From CAWINH01 sp963837425 (lineage in GTDB: Bacteria > Chloroflexota > Limnocylindria > QHBO01), in assembly GCA_963837425.1 (NCBI GenBank), contig CAWINH010000006.1, forward strand, positions 620,001-684,000: a stretch of DNA of 64,000 nucleotides, read 5' to 3'. Below are positions 38,040-46,174 of this stretch, one piece after another. Position numbers and translations under genes: made by a program. The notes under the pieces were generated by a model. That model had not been told where the DNA came from, searched no databases, and worked only from the letters and a program-made list of their open reading frames with translations. Each line of letters starts with the position of its first letter. Position 1 is the first letter of the stretch.

Positions 38040-40346
38040 CTGGGAGACGAGCGCGGCCGCGATCACCCCGAGCGCGGTGAACAGGAATGTCGTGGGCCGG
38101 ACGTGAAGATCGAAGCTGAACAGGTCGCTGCTGAACGACGCCATGAACGCCGCGGCGCCGAAGTAGCCGACGATGAGCCCCGGCACGATACCGACGAGCG
38201 TGAGCAGGACGTTCTCCCCGGTGATCACAGCCGAGAGCTCCGGCCCGCTCATCCCCGAGGCGCGCAACGAGGCGAGCTCGGTGATCCGCTCGGAGATGTT
38301 CGCCGACATCAGGTTGTAGAGCAGGGCGAAGGCCATGACCGCCCCGAGGGCCAGCATGACGCCGACGAAGGCATAGAAGAAGCTCATCAGCGAGTTGGCG
38401 GCCCGCTGCAGGCCACGCGCGTCGACGACGGCCGCGACGCCGGTCACCGCCTCCAGCCGACCGAATGTCGCGGTCCGATCCGCGCCCGCCGCCAACCGCA
38501 CGTTGGCAGAGGTCGTGACGGCGTTCGCGGCGTCCGCGCCGACGAGCCCGGAGAGGACATCGCTGCTCGCGTAGGCGAAGGTTCCAAACGGCTCGTCCAC
38601 GAAGCCGGCCACCTGCGTGGTCACCGTGCTCCCCAGCTCATCGAAGATCAGCGTGACCTCGTCGCCGGCCGCGAGGTTCAGCGTCTTCTGCAGCGCGGTG
38701 CCGACGAGCACCCCGTCGCCGGGGAGCGACTCGCTCCCGCTCGTGGTCAGGAATCGGTGCATCGACGTGTCGGCGGGAAAGACCTCGAGCGCGGTCGTGT
38801 ACCGGGCGCCGCCGTGGTCGATCGTGAGCGGAAGCTGCGCGAGCGGCTCGACCGCCGCCACGCCGGTCACCGCGCCGAGTGCCGCGAGCTGCTGATCAGT
38901 CGCGCCTCCCGGCAGGTAGACGACGGCATCCTGGCCCTCGGCCTGGTTGAACTGGCGGTCGAGCAGGACCTGGACGGTGTCGAGCATCCCCCAGGAGACG
39001 AGCACCAGCGTTACCGCGATCATCACCCCCACGACGGTGGAGATGCTGCGCACCCGCGACCGGCCGATGCCGCGCACAACCATCTTCCAGCGCGCCGGCA
39101 GGCGACGCAGCGGCGCGATGAGGCGTTCGAGGAGCGATTCGGTGCCGACGCCCGCAGCCTCCTGGCCGGACATCGCCGCGGCCGGGCTGAGCCGCGCGGC
39201 ACGGATCGCCGGCGCCAGCGCCGCGAGTGCGCCCGCCACGGCGCCAAATGCGAGGCCGAGCCCCACGGTCAGCGGCCGCAGCGAGATGACGACCACCTGC
39301 GGCGGAATGGCGATGACGCCGGTATAGATCCGCGTGGTGAGCGTGGCCAGCAGCAGCCCGAGGAGGGCGCCGAGCACGGCGGCCCCGAGTCCGGTCAGCA
39401 GCCCGAATCCGAGATAGTGGCCGAAGACCCGGCGCCGGGGGAAGCCGACCGCCAGCAGCAGCCCGATCTGCGGGCGCTGCGCGTGGATCATGCGGCTCAG
39501 CAGGACGTAGGTCGCCAGCCCGGCCGCGGTCAGGAACATGATCGGGAACAGGAATGACATCTCGCCGAAGCCGTTGATGTCCTCTGCGAGCGCGGCGTTC
39601 GACGGCTGATCGGCCTGGGTGAAGGCGTCGGATGCTCCCGCGCTGCGAGCCCGGTCCACGAGCTTCGCGGTGAGGGCCGGATCGTCGGCCGCCCCCGAGT
39701 ACGAGACGAGCACCTGGGAGGTGGTGACCTGCGCCGGCAGCGCGTCGAGCAGGGCCTGCGGCGCGAAGACGACACCGAATTCGTCCGGCAGGGTGAGGAC
39801 CTCCTGGCGGCTGCGGGCGGGCCAGATGTACTCCGCCGAGGCCACGATGCCGCGGACCGTGAGCTGCTCCCAGCCGTTCGCGCCGAAGAACGAAAGCTCA
39901 TCGCCGGGGTGGAGCGCGAAGTGGTCGGCCATGTGCCGCTCGACGAGGACGCCGTGCGGATCGGCCGGGTCGAGGTAGCTGCCCTCGAGCAGCAGGACGT
40001 CGTCGACCGCCGGCCGCGAGTCCGCGGGGAGCCCGATCAGCCGCCCCACCAGCCGGGTGTCGCCGACCGAGACCGGCAGGTCGGCGGTCGTGCGCGTCGC
40101 GACCGCCGCCACGCCATCCTGGCCGCTGACCGCGGCGGAAACGGCTGCGCGGTCCCCGCCCGAGATGGTGAGCGCGGCGAAATGCGTCTCGTCGAAGAGC
40201 TTCGAATAGGAGGCCAGCAGGTTCTGGTACGCGTCGTACGAGGCGCCGAACAGGGCGACCCCCAGCAGCACCGTGATGATGATCGCGATGAACTGCGTTC
40301 GCCGCCTGGCGATGTCACGGAGAAGTTTGCGTTCGAGGAGGCTCAC
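37974..40346 (-). CDS. ABC transporter permease (two FtsX domains)
   Basis: 790 residues. MacB/FtsX-type permease of the 10-helix class. An N-terminal helix (FIAIIITVLLGVALFG), a periplasmic domain, three helices around residues 255-380, another helix near 440, a second extracytoplasmic domain, and three C-terminal helices ending in RRIDIARIVRERAL. The GTG start overlaps the ATPase stop. With the ATPase and TetR regulator it forms a three-gene operon, probably for export of lipids, peptides or drugs; the substrate cannot be read. Not related to the glucan genes around it. Confidence 0.9.
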   Translation of the reverse strand: MSLLERKLLRDIARRRTQFIAIIITVLLGVALFGASYDAYQNLLASYSKLFDETHFAALTISGGDRAAVSAAVSGQDGVAAVATRTTADLPVSVGDTRLVGRLIGLPADSRPAVDDVLLLEGSYLDPADPHGVLVERHMADHFALHPGDELSFFGANGWEQLTVRGIVASAEYIWPARSRQEVLTLPDEFGVVFAPQALLDALPAQVTTSQVLVSYSGAADDPALTAKLVDRARSAGASDAFTQADQPSNAALAEDINGFGEMSFLFPIMFLTAAGLATYVLLSRMIHAQRPQIGLLLAVGFPRRRVFGHYLGFGLLTGLGAAVLGALLGLLLATLTTRIYTGVIAIPPQVVVISLRPLTVGLGLAFGAVAGALAALAPAIRAARLSPAAAMSGQEAAGVGTESLLERLIAPLRRLPARWKMVVRGIGRSRVRSISTVVGVMIAVTLVLVSWGMLDTVQVLLDRQFNQAEGQDAVVYLPGGATDQQLAALGAVTGVAAVEPLAQLPLTIDHGGARYTTALEVFPADTSMHRFLTTSGSESLPGDGVLVGTALQKTLNLAAGDEVTLIFDELGSTVTTQVAGFVDEPFGTFAYASSDVLSGLVGADAANAVTTSANVRLAAGADRTATFGRLEAVTGVAAVVDARGLQRAANSLMSFFYAFVGVMLALGAVMAFALLYNLMSANISERITELASLRASGMSGPELSAVITGENVLLTLVGIVPGLIVGYFGAAAFMASFSSDLFSFDLHVRPTTFLFTALGVIAAALVSQLPILRAVRRIDIARIVRERAL

Positions 40347-41059
40347 CAGCTGACCTCCCCCGCCGCGATCGGGCTCGCGACCCTTTCGTCCGACACGACC
40401 TGCCCCGAACCCATGCGGATCACACGGTCCGCGATGCGGGCAATCGCCCCGTTGTGGGTGACCGTCAGCACCGTGCGCCCGTCTGCCGTCGCGCGCTGCA
40501 GGAGCTCGAGCACCTGCCGCCCCATGACGAGGTCGAGCGAGCCGGTCGGCTCGTCGCAGAGGAGAAGCGGCGGCTGCTTCACGAGCGCCCGGGCGATCGC
40601 CACCCGCTGCTGCTGTCCGCCCGACAGGGCACCGGGGAAGTGGTCCATCCGATCCCCGAGGCCAACCGACCGCAGGGCTGCCGCGCTGCGACCCGCCGCC
40701 CCGTCATCCGAGAGCTCGGCGATCAGCTGCACGTTCTCCTCGGCGGTCAGGGTCGGGACGAGGTTGAAGAACTGGAAGACGAATCCAACGGTCTCGCGGC
40801 GATACTCGGTGAGCGCGGCGTCGTCGAGGCTGCCGAGCTCGCGGCCGTCGACCTCGAGGCGTCCGCCGCTCGCCGGCTCGATTCCACCAATGAGGTTGAG
40901 CAGGGTGGTCTTGCCGGATCCGGACGGTCCCAGCACGACCACCAGCTCGCCGCGGCCGATGGAGAGCGTCACGTCCTTCAGGGCGTCGACAGCCACCTCG
41001 CCGCTCCCATACCGCTTGCTGACGTGCTCGAGTCGCACGAGCGGGCTTGCCTCGGACAA
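40343..41059 (-). CDS. ABC transporter ATP-binding protein (LolD/MacB type)
   Basis: 238 residues. Walker A GPSGSGKTT, Q-loop in FVFQFFNLVPTLT, signature LSGGQQQRVAIARAL, Walker B LLLCDEPTGSLD and the H-loop VTHN are intact. The sequence is of the LolD/FtsE/MacB kind that pairs with FtsX-type permeases. TTG start with a strong AGGAGG site 8 bases upstream. Lies 12 bases after the TetR gene and overlaps the permease by 4 bases (GTGA). Confidence 0.95.
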   Translation of the reverse strand: MSEASPLVRLEHVSKRYGSGEVAVDALKDVTLSIGRGELVVVLGPSGSGKTTLLNLIGGIEPASGGRLEVDGRELGSLDDAALTEYRRETVGFVFQFFNLVPTLTAEENVQLIAELSDDGAAGRSAAALRSVGLGDRMDHFPGALSGGQQQRVAIARALVKQPPLLLCDEPTGSLDLVMGRQVLELLQRATADGRTVLTVTHNGAIARIADRVIRMGSGQVVSDERVASPIAAGEVSW

Positions 41060-41071
41060 GGGTCGTTCCTC

Positions 41072-41692
41072 CTAGCTCTTCGGTGGCCGGGCGTCCGGCC
41101 GATGCAACAGGGTCTGTACCGCGGCCGCGGTGCGGTCCACGTCGATGCGGCGATCCACCAGCAGGTGAAGCCCCAGGCCGTCGAACAGCGCTCCCAGCGC
41201 CGTTGCGGTCCCAACCGGGTCGAGATCTGCTCGGAGCTCCCCCGCGCGCTGGGCGGCCTCGATCCGCTCGGCCATGACGGCGCGCAGCTCGGCGAGCAGG
41301 TTGGCCATGGCGCTCCGAATCCGCTCGTCGCGGGCCGAGCGTGAGAGGGCCTCGACCCCGAACAGGACCTCGGGGACCGATTCGTCCCTCTCGCGCAGGG
41401 CCAGGATCAGCGCCGTCACTCCCTCGGCGAAGGTCGGCGCCGCAATCATGGCCTCGACCGGCTGAGCGAACATGCCGCGCATGGCCATCTCGAACGCGGT
41501 GTGGAGCAGCCGCTCCTTGGAGCCGAAGTGGTAGTGGATGAGCGCCTGGTTGACCCCGGCCCGCTCGGCGATCTGCCGCGTCGTGACGGCGTCCCAGCCG
41601 CGCTCGGCGACGAGCTCGGTGGCGGCGGCCGCGATCCGCCGACGCGTTTCTTCGCCGCGCGGCTCTGCTGACTGGTCGCCTGACTTAGTCAT
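41072..41692 (-). CDS. TetR/AcrR family transcriptional regulator
   Basis: 206 residues. N-terminal helix-turn-helix: RRRIAAAATELVAERGWDAVTTRQIAERAGVNQALIHYHFGSKERLL, spread over residues 16-65, is the classic TetR DNA-binding domain. The C-terminal ligand domain is helical. First gene of the regulator-ATPase-permease operon, so it probably represses its own operon and responds to a transported compound. TATAGT, 8 bases before the ATG, is a probable leaderless promoter. Confidence 0.93.
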   Translation of the reverse strand: MTKSGDQSAEPRGEETRRRIAAAATELVAERGWDAVTTRQIAERAGVNQALIHYHFGSKERLLHTAFEMAMRGMFAQPVEAMIAAPTFAEGVTALILALRERDESVPEVLFGVEALSRSARDERIRSAMANLLAELRAVMAERIEAAQRAGELRADLDPVGTATALGALFDGLGLHLLVDRRIDVDRTAAAVQTLLHRPDARPPKS

Positions 41693-41700
41693 GCGCCCAA

Positions 41701-41706
41701 ACTATA
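41701..41706 (-). promoter_or_regulatory. Putative extended -10 box (TGC-TATAGT) for the TetR operon
   Basis: The best -10 match in the window, with an extended TGn. It ends 8 bases before the TetR ATG and there is no ribosome site. No clear -35 is present, as expected for an extended -10 promoter. Confidence 0.5.
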
Positions 41707-41736
41707 GCATGAACCGATGCGCCGGGTGGTCGGTGC

Positions 41737-43938
41737 CTAGCGGGCGCGGAGGATCAGGGCCGCCAGCGGTGGGAGGCTGAGGCGCGCCGACGCCGGCTGT
41801 CCATGCCACGAGGTCTCCTCGGCGCGGATCGCGCCGAGGTTGCCGAGGTTGGACCCGCCGTAGTGCTCGGAGTCGGAGTTCAGCGCCTCCTCCCAGTCGC
41901 CCGCGGCGGGGAGTCCCAGTCGGTAGTCATGGCGGGGGATGGGAGTCAGGTTGAGGACGACGACCGCCACCTGCTCGCCGGCGCGTCGGACGTATGAGTA
42001 GACCGACGACTCGACATCGGATGCGTCAATCCAGGAGAAGCCCTGGGGGTCGGGATCGGCGGCCCACAGCGCCGGGGTGTCCCGGTATAGCGCCCCGAGG
42101 TCGGCGAGATAGCGGCCGAAGGCGGCCCGCATCGGCTCATCGGCGATCTCCCACGGAAGTGGGCGGTCATGGCTCCAGTCGCCCCATGGCGCGAGCTCGG
42201 TTCCCATGAAGAGCAGCTTCTTGCCCGGCTGGGTGTACATGTTCGCCAGCAGGGCCCGCAGGTTCGCGAAGCGCCGCCACTCGTCGCCGGGCATCTTGTC
42301 GAGGAGGGATCCCTTGCCGTGCACGACCTCGTCGTGCGAGAGCGGCAGCACGAAGTGCTCGGTCCCCATGTAGAGGCCCCGGAACGTCAGCTTGTTATGG
42401 TGGTAGCGCCGATGGACGGGGTCCTCGTGGAAATAGGCGAGCGTGTCGTGCATCCATCCCATGTCCCACTTGAAGCCGAAGCCAAGGCCGCCGAGGTACG
42501 TGGGACGGCTGACCCCGGGAAAGGCGGTCGACTCCTCGGCGACGGTGAAGACGCCGGGATGACGACCGTAGACGCGTTCGTTCATCTCGCGCAGGAAGGC
42601 GATCGCCTCGAGATTCTCGTTGCCGCCGTACTGGTTCGGGAGCCACTCCCCGGGCTTTCGCGAGTAGTCGAGGTAGAGCATCGAGGCCACTGCGTCCACC
42701 CGCAGCCCGTCGATGTGGTAGCGGTCCAGCCAGAACAGCGCGTTCGCGACGAGGAAGTTGCGAACCTCCGGCCGGCCGTAGTCGAAGATCAGCGTCCCCC
42801 AGTCGGGGTGCTGGCCGCGGCGCGGATCGGAGTGCTCGTAGAGCGCGGTGCCGTCGAAACGGCGGAGGGCGAAGTCATCGGTCGGGAAATGGGCCGGCAC
42901 CCAGTCGAGGATCACCCCCACGCCCGCGTTGTGGAGGGTGTCGACCATGGCGCGGAAGTCGTCGGGCGACCCGAACCGCGCGGTCGGCGCGTAGTAGCCG
43001 GTCACCTGGTACCCCCACGATCCGTCGAACGGGTGCTCCGCCACCGGCAGCAGCTCGACGTGGGTGAAGCCGAAGCGCCGGCAATGCTCCGCGAGCCGCT
43101 CGCCGGCCTGCCGGTAGCCGAGCCAGGATCCATCCGGGTTCCGCATCCACGAGCCGAGGTGGACCTCGTAGACGGCCACCGGCGACCGGTACGCGTCGCG
43201 CGTCGCGCGCTCGGCCATCCAGGCATCGTCCGTCCATCCGTCGTCGTTGCCGACCTCCCACACGCGTGACGCGGTCTCCGGCCGGTACTGCATGCTGAAG
43301 GCGAGCGGATCGGCCTTCAGCCGCAGGCTCCCATCACGTCCGGCGACCTCGTACTTGTAGAGCTCTCCGGAGCCGATGCCCGGCACGAACAGCTCCCACA
43401 CCCCCGAGCTGCCGAGCGAGCGCATTTGGAAGAGTCGGCCGTCCCAGCGACAGAAGTCGCCGACCACCCGCACGCTGCGCGCGTTCGGCGCCCAGACCGC
43501 GAACGCGACGCCGCTCACCCCGTCCACGATGCGCGGGTGGGCACCGAGCACCTCCCACAGGCGCTCATGGGTCCCCTCGCCGATGAGGTGGAGGTCGAGC
43601 TCACCGAGGGTTGGGAGGAACCGGTACGGGTCGGCGTGCTCCCAGGTCGCGCCGTCGGGGAATTCGAAGCGGATCCGGTACTCGAACGATCCAGGCGCGG
43701 CACCCTTCCGGAATGCGGCCCACAGACCGCCGCCCAGGCTGCTCATCGGCTCGGGGGTCCCGTCGACGACGATCGCCGCCGAGCTGGCATCGGGATGGAA
43801 GGCGCGGATCACCGAGCCGCCGTCGGCGGCATGCGTCCCGAGGAGCGCATGCGGGTCGTGTTGCTCACCGCGTGCCAGGCGCTCCGCGTCGTCGGGGTGC
43901 GGTGCCAGGCGCTCGGCGTCGAGCGTGGGCTTCGGCAT
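41737..43938 (-). CDS. glgB: 1,4-alpha-glucan branching enzyme
   Basis: 733 residues from ATG 43938. Adds alpha-1,6 branches to linear glucan, here the likely GlgE product. An N-terminal domain with DPHALLGTHA, a CBM48, and the GH13 barrel with VYEVHLGSWMR, HVELLPVAEHPFDGSWGYQ, the nucleophile in GLRVDAVASMLYLDYSR and TVAEESTAFP (acid/base) followed by LPLSHDEVVHGKGSL. A complete, normal-length GlgB. A TATGGT box 10 bases upstream and an AGGGG site support this start over an ATG five codons earlier. It is on the opposite strand from the rest of the glucan genes. Confidence 0.96.
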   Translation of the reverse strand: MPKPTLDAERLAPHPDDAERLARGEQHDPHALLGTHAADGGSVIRAFHPDASSAAIVVDGTPEPMSSLGGGLWAAFRKGAAPGSFEYRIRFEFPDGATWEHADPYRFLPTLGELDLHLIGEGTHERLWEVLGAHPRIVDGVSGVAFAVWAPNARSVRVVGDFCRWDGRLFQMRSLGSSGVWELFVPGIGSGELYKYEVAGRDGSLRLKADPLAFSMQYRPETASRVWEVGNDDGWTDDAWMAERATRDAYRSPVAVYEVHLGSWMRNPDGSWLGYRQAGERLAEHCRRFGFTHVELLPVAEHPFDGSWGYQVTGYYAPTARFGSPDDFRAMVDTLHNAGVGVILDWVPAHFPTDDFALRRFDGTALYEHSDPRRGQHPDWGTLIFDYGRPEVRNFLVANALFWLDRYHIDGLRVDAVASMLYLDYSRKPGEWLPNQYGGNENLEAIAFLREMNERVYGRHPGVFTVAEESTAFPGVSRPTYLGGLGFGFKWDMGWMHDTLAYFHEDPVHRRYHHNKLTFRGLYMGTEHFVLPLSHDEVVHGKGSLLDKMPGDEWRRFANLRALLANMYTQPGKKLLFMGTELAPWGDWSHDRPLPWEIADEPMRAAFGRYLADLGALYRDTPALWAADPDPQGFSWIDASDVESSVYSYVRRAGEQVAVVVLNLTPIPRHDYRLGLPAAGDWEEALNSDSEHYGGSNLGNLGAIRAEETSWHGQPASARLSLPPLAALILRAR

Positions 43939-43948
43939 CGGTCCCCTA

Positions 43949-43954
43949 ACCATA
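43949..43954 (-). promoter_or_regulatory. Putative -10 box (TATGGT) for glgB
   Basis: The CCGGTATGGT context on the minus strand ends 10 bases before the chosen ATG at 43938. Confidence 0.4.
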
Positions 43955-44008
43955 CCGGACGCGAGCCGGCGCGGCTCGTCCGGGTTCGGGAGTCGTCCCG
44001 GCGTGTGC

Positions 44009-44014
44009 TAGGGT
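44009..44014 (+). promoter_or_regulatory. Putative extended -10 box (TGC-TAGGGT) for mreB
   Basis: TGCTAGGGT lies 95 bases before the mreB TTG, with TTCGGG 18 bases upstream as a weak -35. It leaves a leader carrying a GGAGG site. Confidence 0.4.
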
Positions 44015-44109
44015 TTCAGCGGCGTCGGGCGTGCCCGGACGCACCACTGCAGACAACCCGAGCGCCGTACCGAGTGCCACGACGGCGCGCGCCAGCCCCG
44101 GGAGGCAAC

Positions 44110-45165
44110 TTGGGACTCTTCGATGGCCTGCTCGGCCTCCTCAGCCATGACGTTGGCATCGACCTCGGCACGGCCAACACCCTCGTCACGGTGCGGCATC
44201 GGGGCATCGTCATCAGCGAGCCGTCGGTGGTGGCCATGGACACCCGGACGAAGCGCGTGCTGGCGATCGGCGCCGAGGCAAAGCGGATGGTGGGACGCAC
44301 CCCGGCCAACATCGTCGCCATCCGGCCCCTGCGCGACGGCGTCATCAGCGACTTCGACGTCACCGAGCAGATGATCCGGTACTTCATCCAGAAGGTCCAC
44401 GACCGGTACGCCCGCATCCCCCGTCCCCGGGTCCTGGTCGGCATCCCGTCGGGTGTGACCGAGGTCGAAAAGCGCGCCGTCCGGGATGCCACGATCAACG
44501 CCGGGGCCCGCTGGGCACGTCTCATCGAGGAGCCGATGGCGGCGGCCATCGGTGCCGGGCTCCCCGTCTCGGAGCCATCCGGGTCCCTGATCGTCGACAT
44601 CGGTGGCGGCACCACCGAGGTGGCGGTCATCAGCCTCGGCGGGATCGTGGTGGCCCAGTCGATCCGGATCGGCGGCGACGAGATGGACACGGACATCGTC
44701 AGCTTCGCGCGCCGCGAGTACAACCTGCTCATGGGCGAGCGCACGGCGGAGGAGATCAAGATCGCGGTCGGCTCCGCCTACCCGACCGAGACGACCCGGA
44801 CGGTCACCTTCCGAGGTCGCGACCTGCTCACCGGGCTGCCGCGCAGCGTCGAGGTCGGCGGCGACCAGATTCGCGAGGCGCTCGAGCCGTCCGTGGCCCA
44901 GATCATCGACGCCATCAAGGAGACGATCGAGGAGACACCGCCCGAGCTGGTCGCCGACATCATGGACCAGGGGATCGTGCTGGCCGGTGGCGGGGCGCTG
45001 CTCGCCGGACTCGACAAGCGCGTGGCCGAGTCGACCCAGATGCCGGTCCACATCGCCGACGATCCGCTCACCTGCGTGGTGCGCGGGACCGGGAGGGTGC
45101 TCGAGGATCTCGACACCCTGGAGCGCGTCCTGGTCAGCGAGCAGTTCACGCGCGCGCCGCGCTGA
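44110..45165 (+). CDS. mreB: Rod shape-determining protein MreB
   Basis: 351 residues. Actin-like filament that directs sidewall peptidoglycan synthesis. The actin phosphate-1 loop GIDLGTANTLV, GIPSGVTEVEKRAV, EEPMAAAIGAGL, the phosphate-2 loop IVDIGGGTTEVAVIS and the adenosine motif GIVLAGGGALLAGLD are intact. I chose the TTG at 44110 because GGAGG lies 4 bases upstream and the frame before it is the antisense of glgB. mreC follows; mreD and rodA are not in the window. Confidence 0.96.
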   Translation: MGLFDGLLGLLSHDVGIDLGTANTLVTVRHRGIVISEPSVVAMDTRTKRVLAIGAEAKRMVGRTPANIVAIRPLRDGVISDFDVTEQMIRYFIQKVHDRYARIPRPRVLVGIPSGVTEVEKRAVRDATINAGARWARLIEEPMAAAIGAGLPVSEPSGSLIVDIGGGTTEVAVISLGGIVVAQSIRIGGDEMDTDIVSFARREYNLLMGERTAEEIKIAVGSAYPTETTRTVTFRGRDLLTGLPRSVEVGGDQIREALEPSVAQIIDAIKETIEETPPELVADIMDQGIVLAGGGALLAGLDKRVAESTQMPVHIADDPLTCVVRGTGRVLEDLDTLERVLVSEQFTRAPR

Positions 45166-45193
45166 CCGAGCGCGGCGCCATGGGTCCGTCACC

Positions 45194-46048
45194 GTGATCG
45201 GGAGCCCGAACCGCCGGAATCGCAGCGGGCTGTGGTTCGCGGCGTTCACCGTCGTCTCGCTGCTCCTCCTGCTCGCGTCGCAGACGGATCCGGCCCTGAC
45301 CCTGCAGCGGGTCAGCGCCCGGGCCCTCGACCCGGTGCGCTCGGCGGTCGCCGGGCTCGGCAACGGCGTGGCCGGCATCTTCGGCACGATCGGGGAGATC
45401 GACCGCCTCCGCACGGAGAATGACGACCTGCATCGCCAGCTGGCCGGGGCGCAGCAGCGGATCGCCGAGCTCGGTGAGGCGGCCGCCGAGAATGCGTCAC
45501 TCCGCGACCTGCTGGGGCTGACCCGCTCGCTGAACATGGACCTGCTGCCGGTCCGCATCATCAGCCGCGACCCGAGCAACTTCACCTGGGATCTCGGCAT
45601 CGACGCGGGCACCCTCGAGGGCCTCGCGGTGGGGATGCCGGTCGTCGGCTCGGCCGAGGGCGCCGGAGCGCTGGCGGGGACGATCGTTTCGATCGGCGCA
45701 GACACCGCCACTGTGCGCCTCATCGTGGATACTCGATCGACCGTGGTGGCCGTGGACCAGCAGAGTCGGGCGCTCGGTCTCATCCGCGGCCAGCTCGGCG
45801 GCCAGCTGGTGATGGTCCAGATCGACATCACCGACGAGGTCGCGGTCGGGGATACCGTCGTCACCGCCGGCCTCGAGCTGTCGAGCGGCGTGGCCCGCAG
45901 CCCGTACCCGCGCGGCCTGCTCATCGGCGTGGTGCAGGCGGTGCAGCCCGATGCGAATGCGCTGACGCAGACCGCCTTCGTGCGACCGGCCATCGACATC
46001 GGTGGCGTTGAGCGCCTCCTCGTCGTCCGGAGCTTCACACAGGATTGA
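45194..46048 (+). CDS. mreC: Rod shape-determining protein MreC
   Basis: 284 residues from GTG 45194. One N-terminal transmembrane helix (about residues 11-28), a coiled coil around residues 60-100 (IDRLRTENDDLHRQLAGAQ), then the MreC beta domains with ARIISRDPSN-like VRIISRDPSNFTW, VVDQQSRALGLIRGQ and VTAGLELSSGVARSPYPRGLLIG. Scaffold linking MreB to the wall-synthesis complex outside the membrane. 28 bases after mreB, probably the same mRNA. Confidence 0.92.
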   Translation: MIGSPNRRNRSGLWFAAFTVVSLLLLLASQTDPALTLQRVSARALDPVRSAVAGLGNGVAGIFGTIGEIDRLRTENDDLHRQLAGAQQRIAELGEAAAENASLRDLLGLTRSLNMDLLPVRIISRDPSNFTWDLGIDAGTLEGLAVGMPVVGSAEGAGALAGTIVSIGADTATVRLIVDTRSTVVAVDQQSRALGLIRGQLGGQLVMVQIDITDEVAVGDTVVTAGLELSSGVARSPYPRGLLIGVVQAVQPDANALTQTAFVRPAIDIGGVERLLVVRSFTQD

Positions 46049-46174
46049 CGTCCAGACCGGGGTGCGTCCGGGCACATGGCCCCATCGTTGCGGGCCTGAA
46101 CGGACCATCGAGGCATGTGCGCCGCGGCGACCGCCGACTACCGTCGACCGTGGACTCATCCCGAGGGCTACCCA

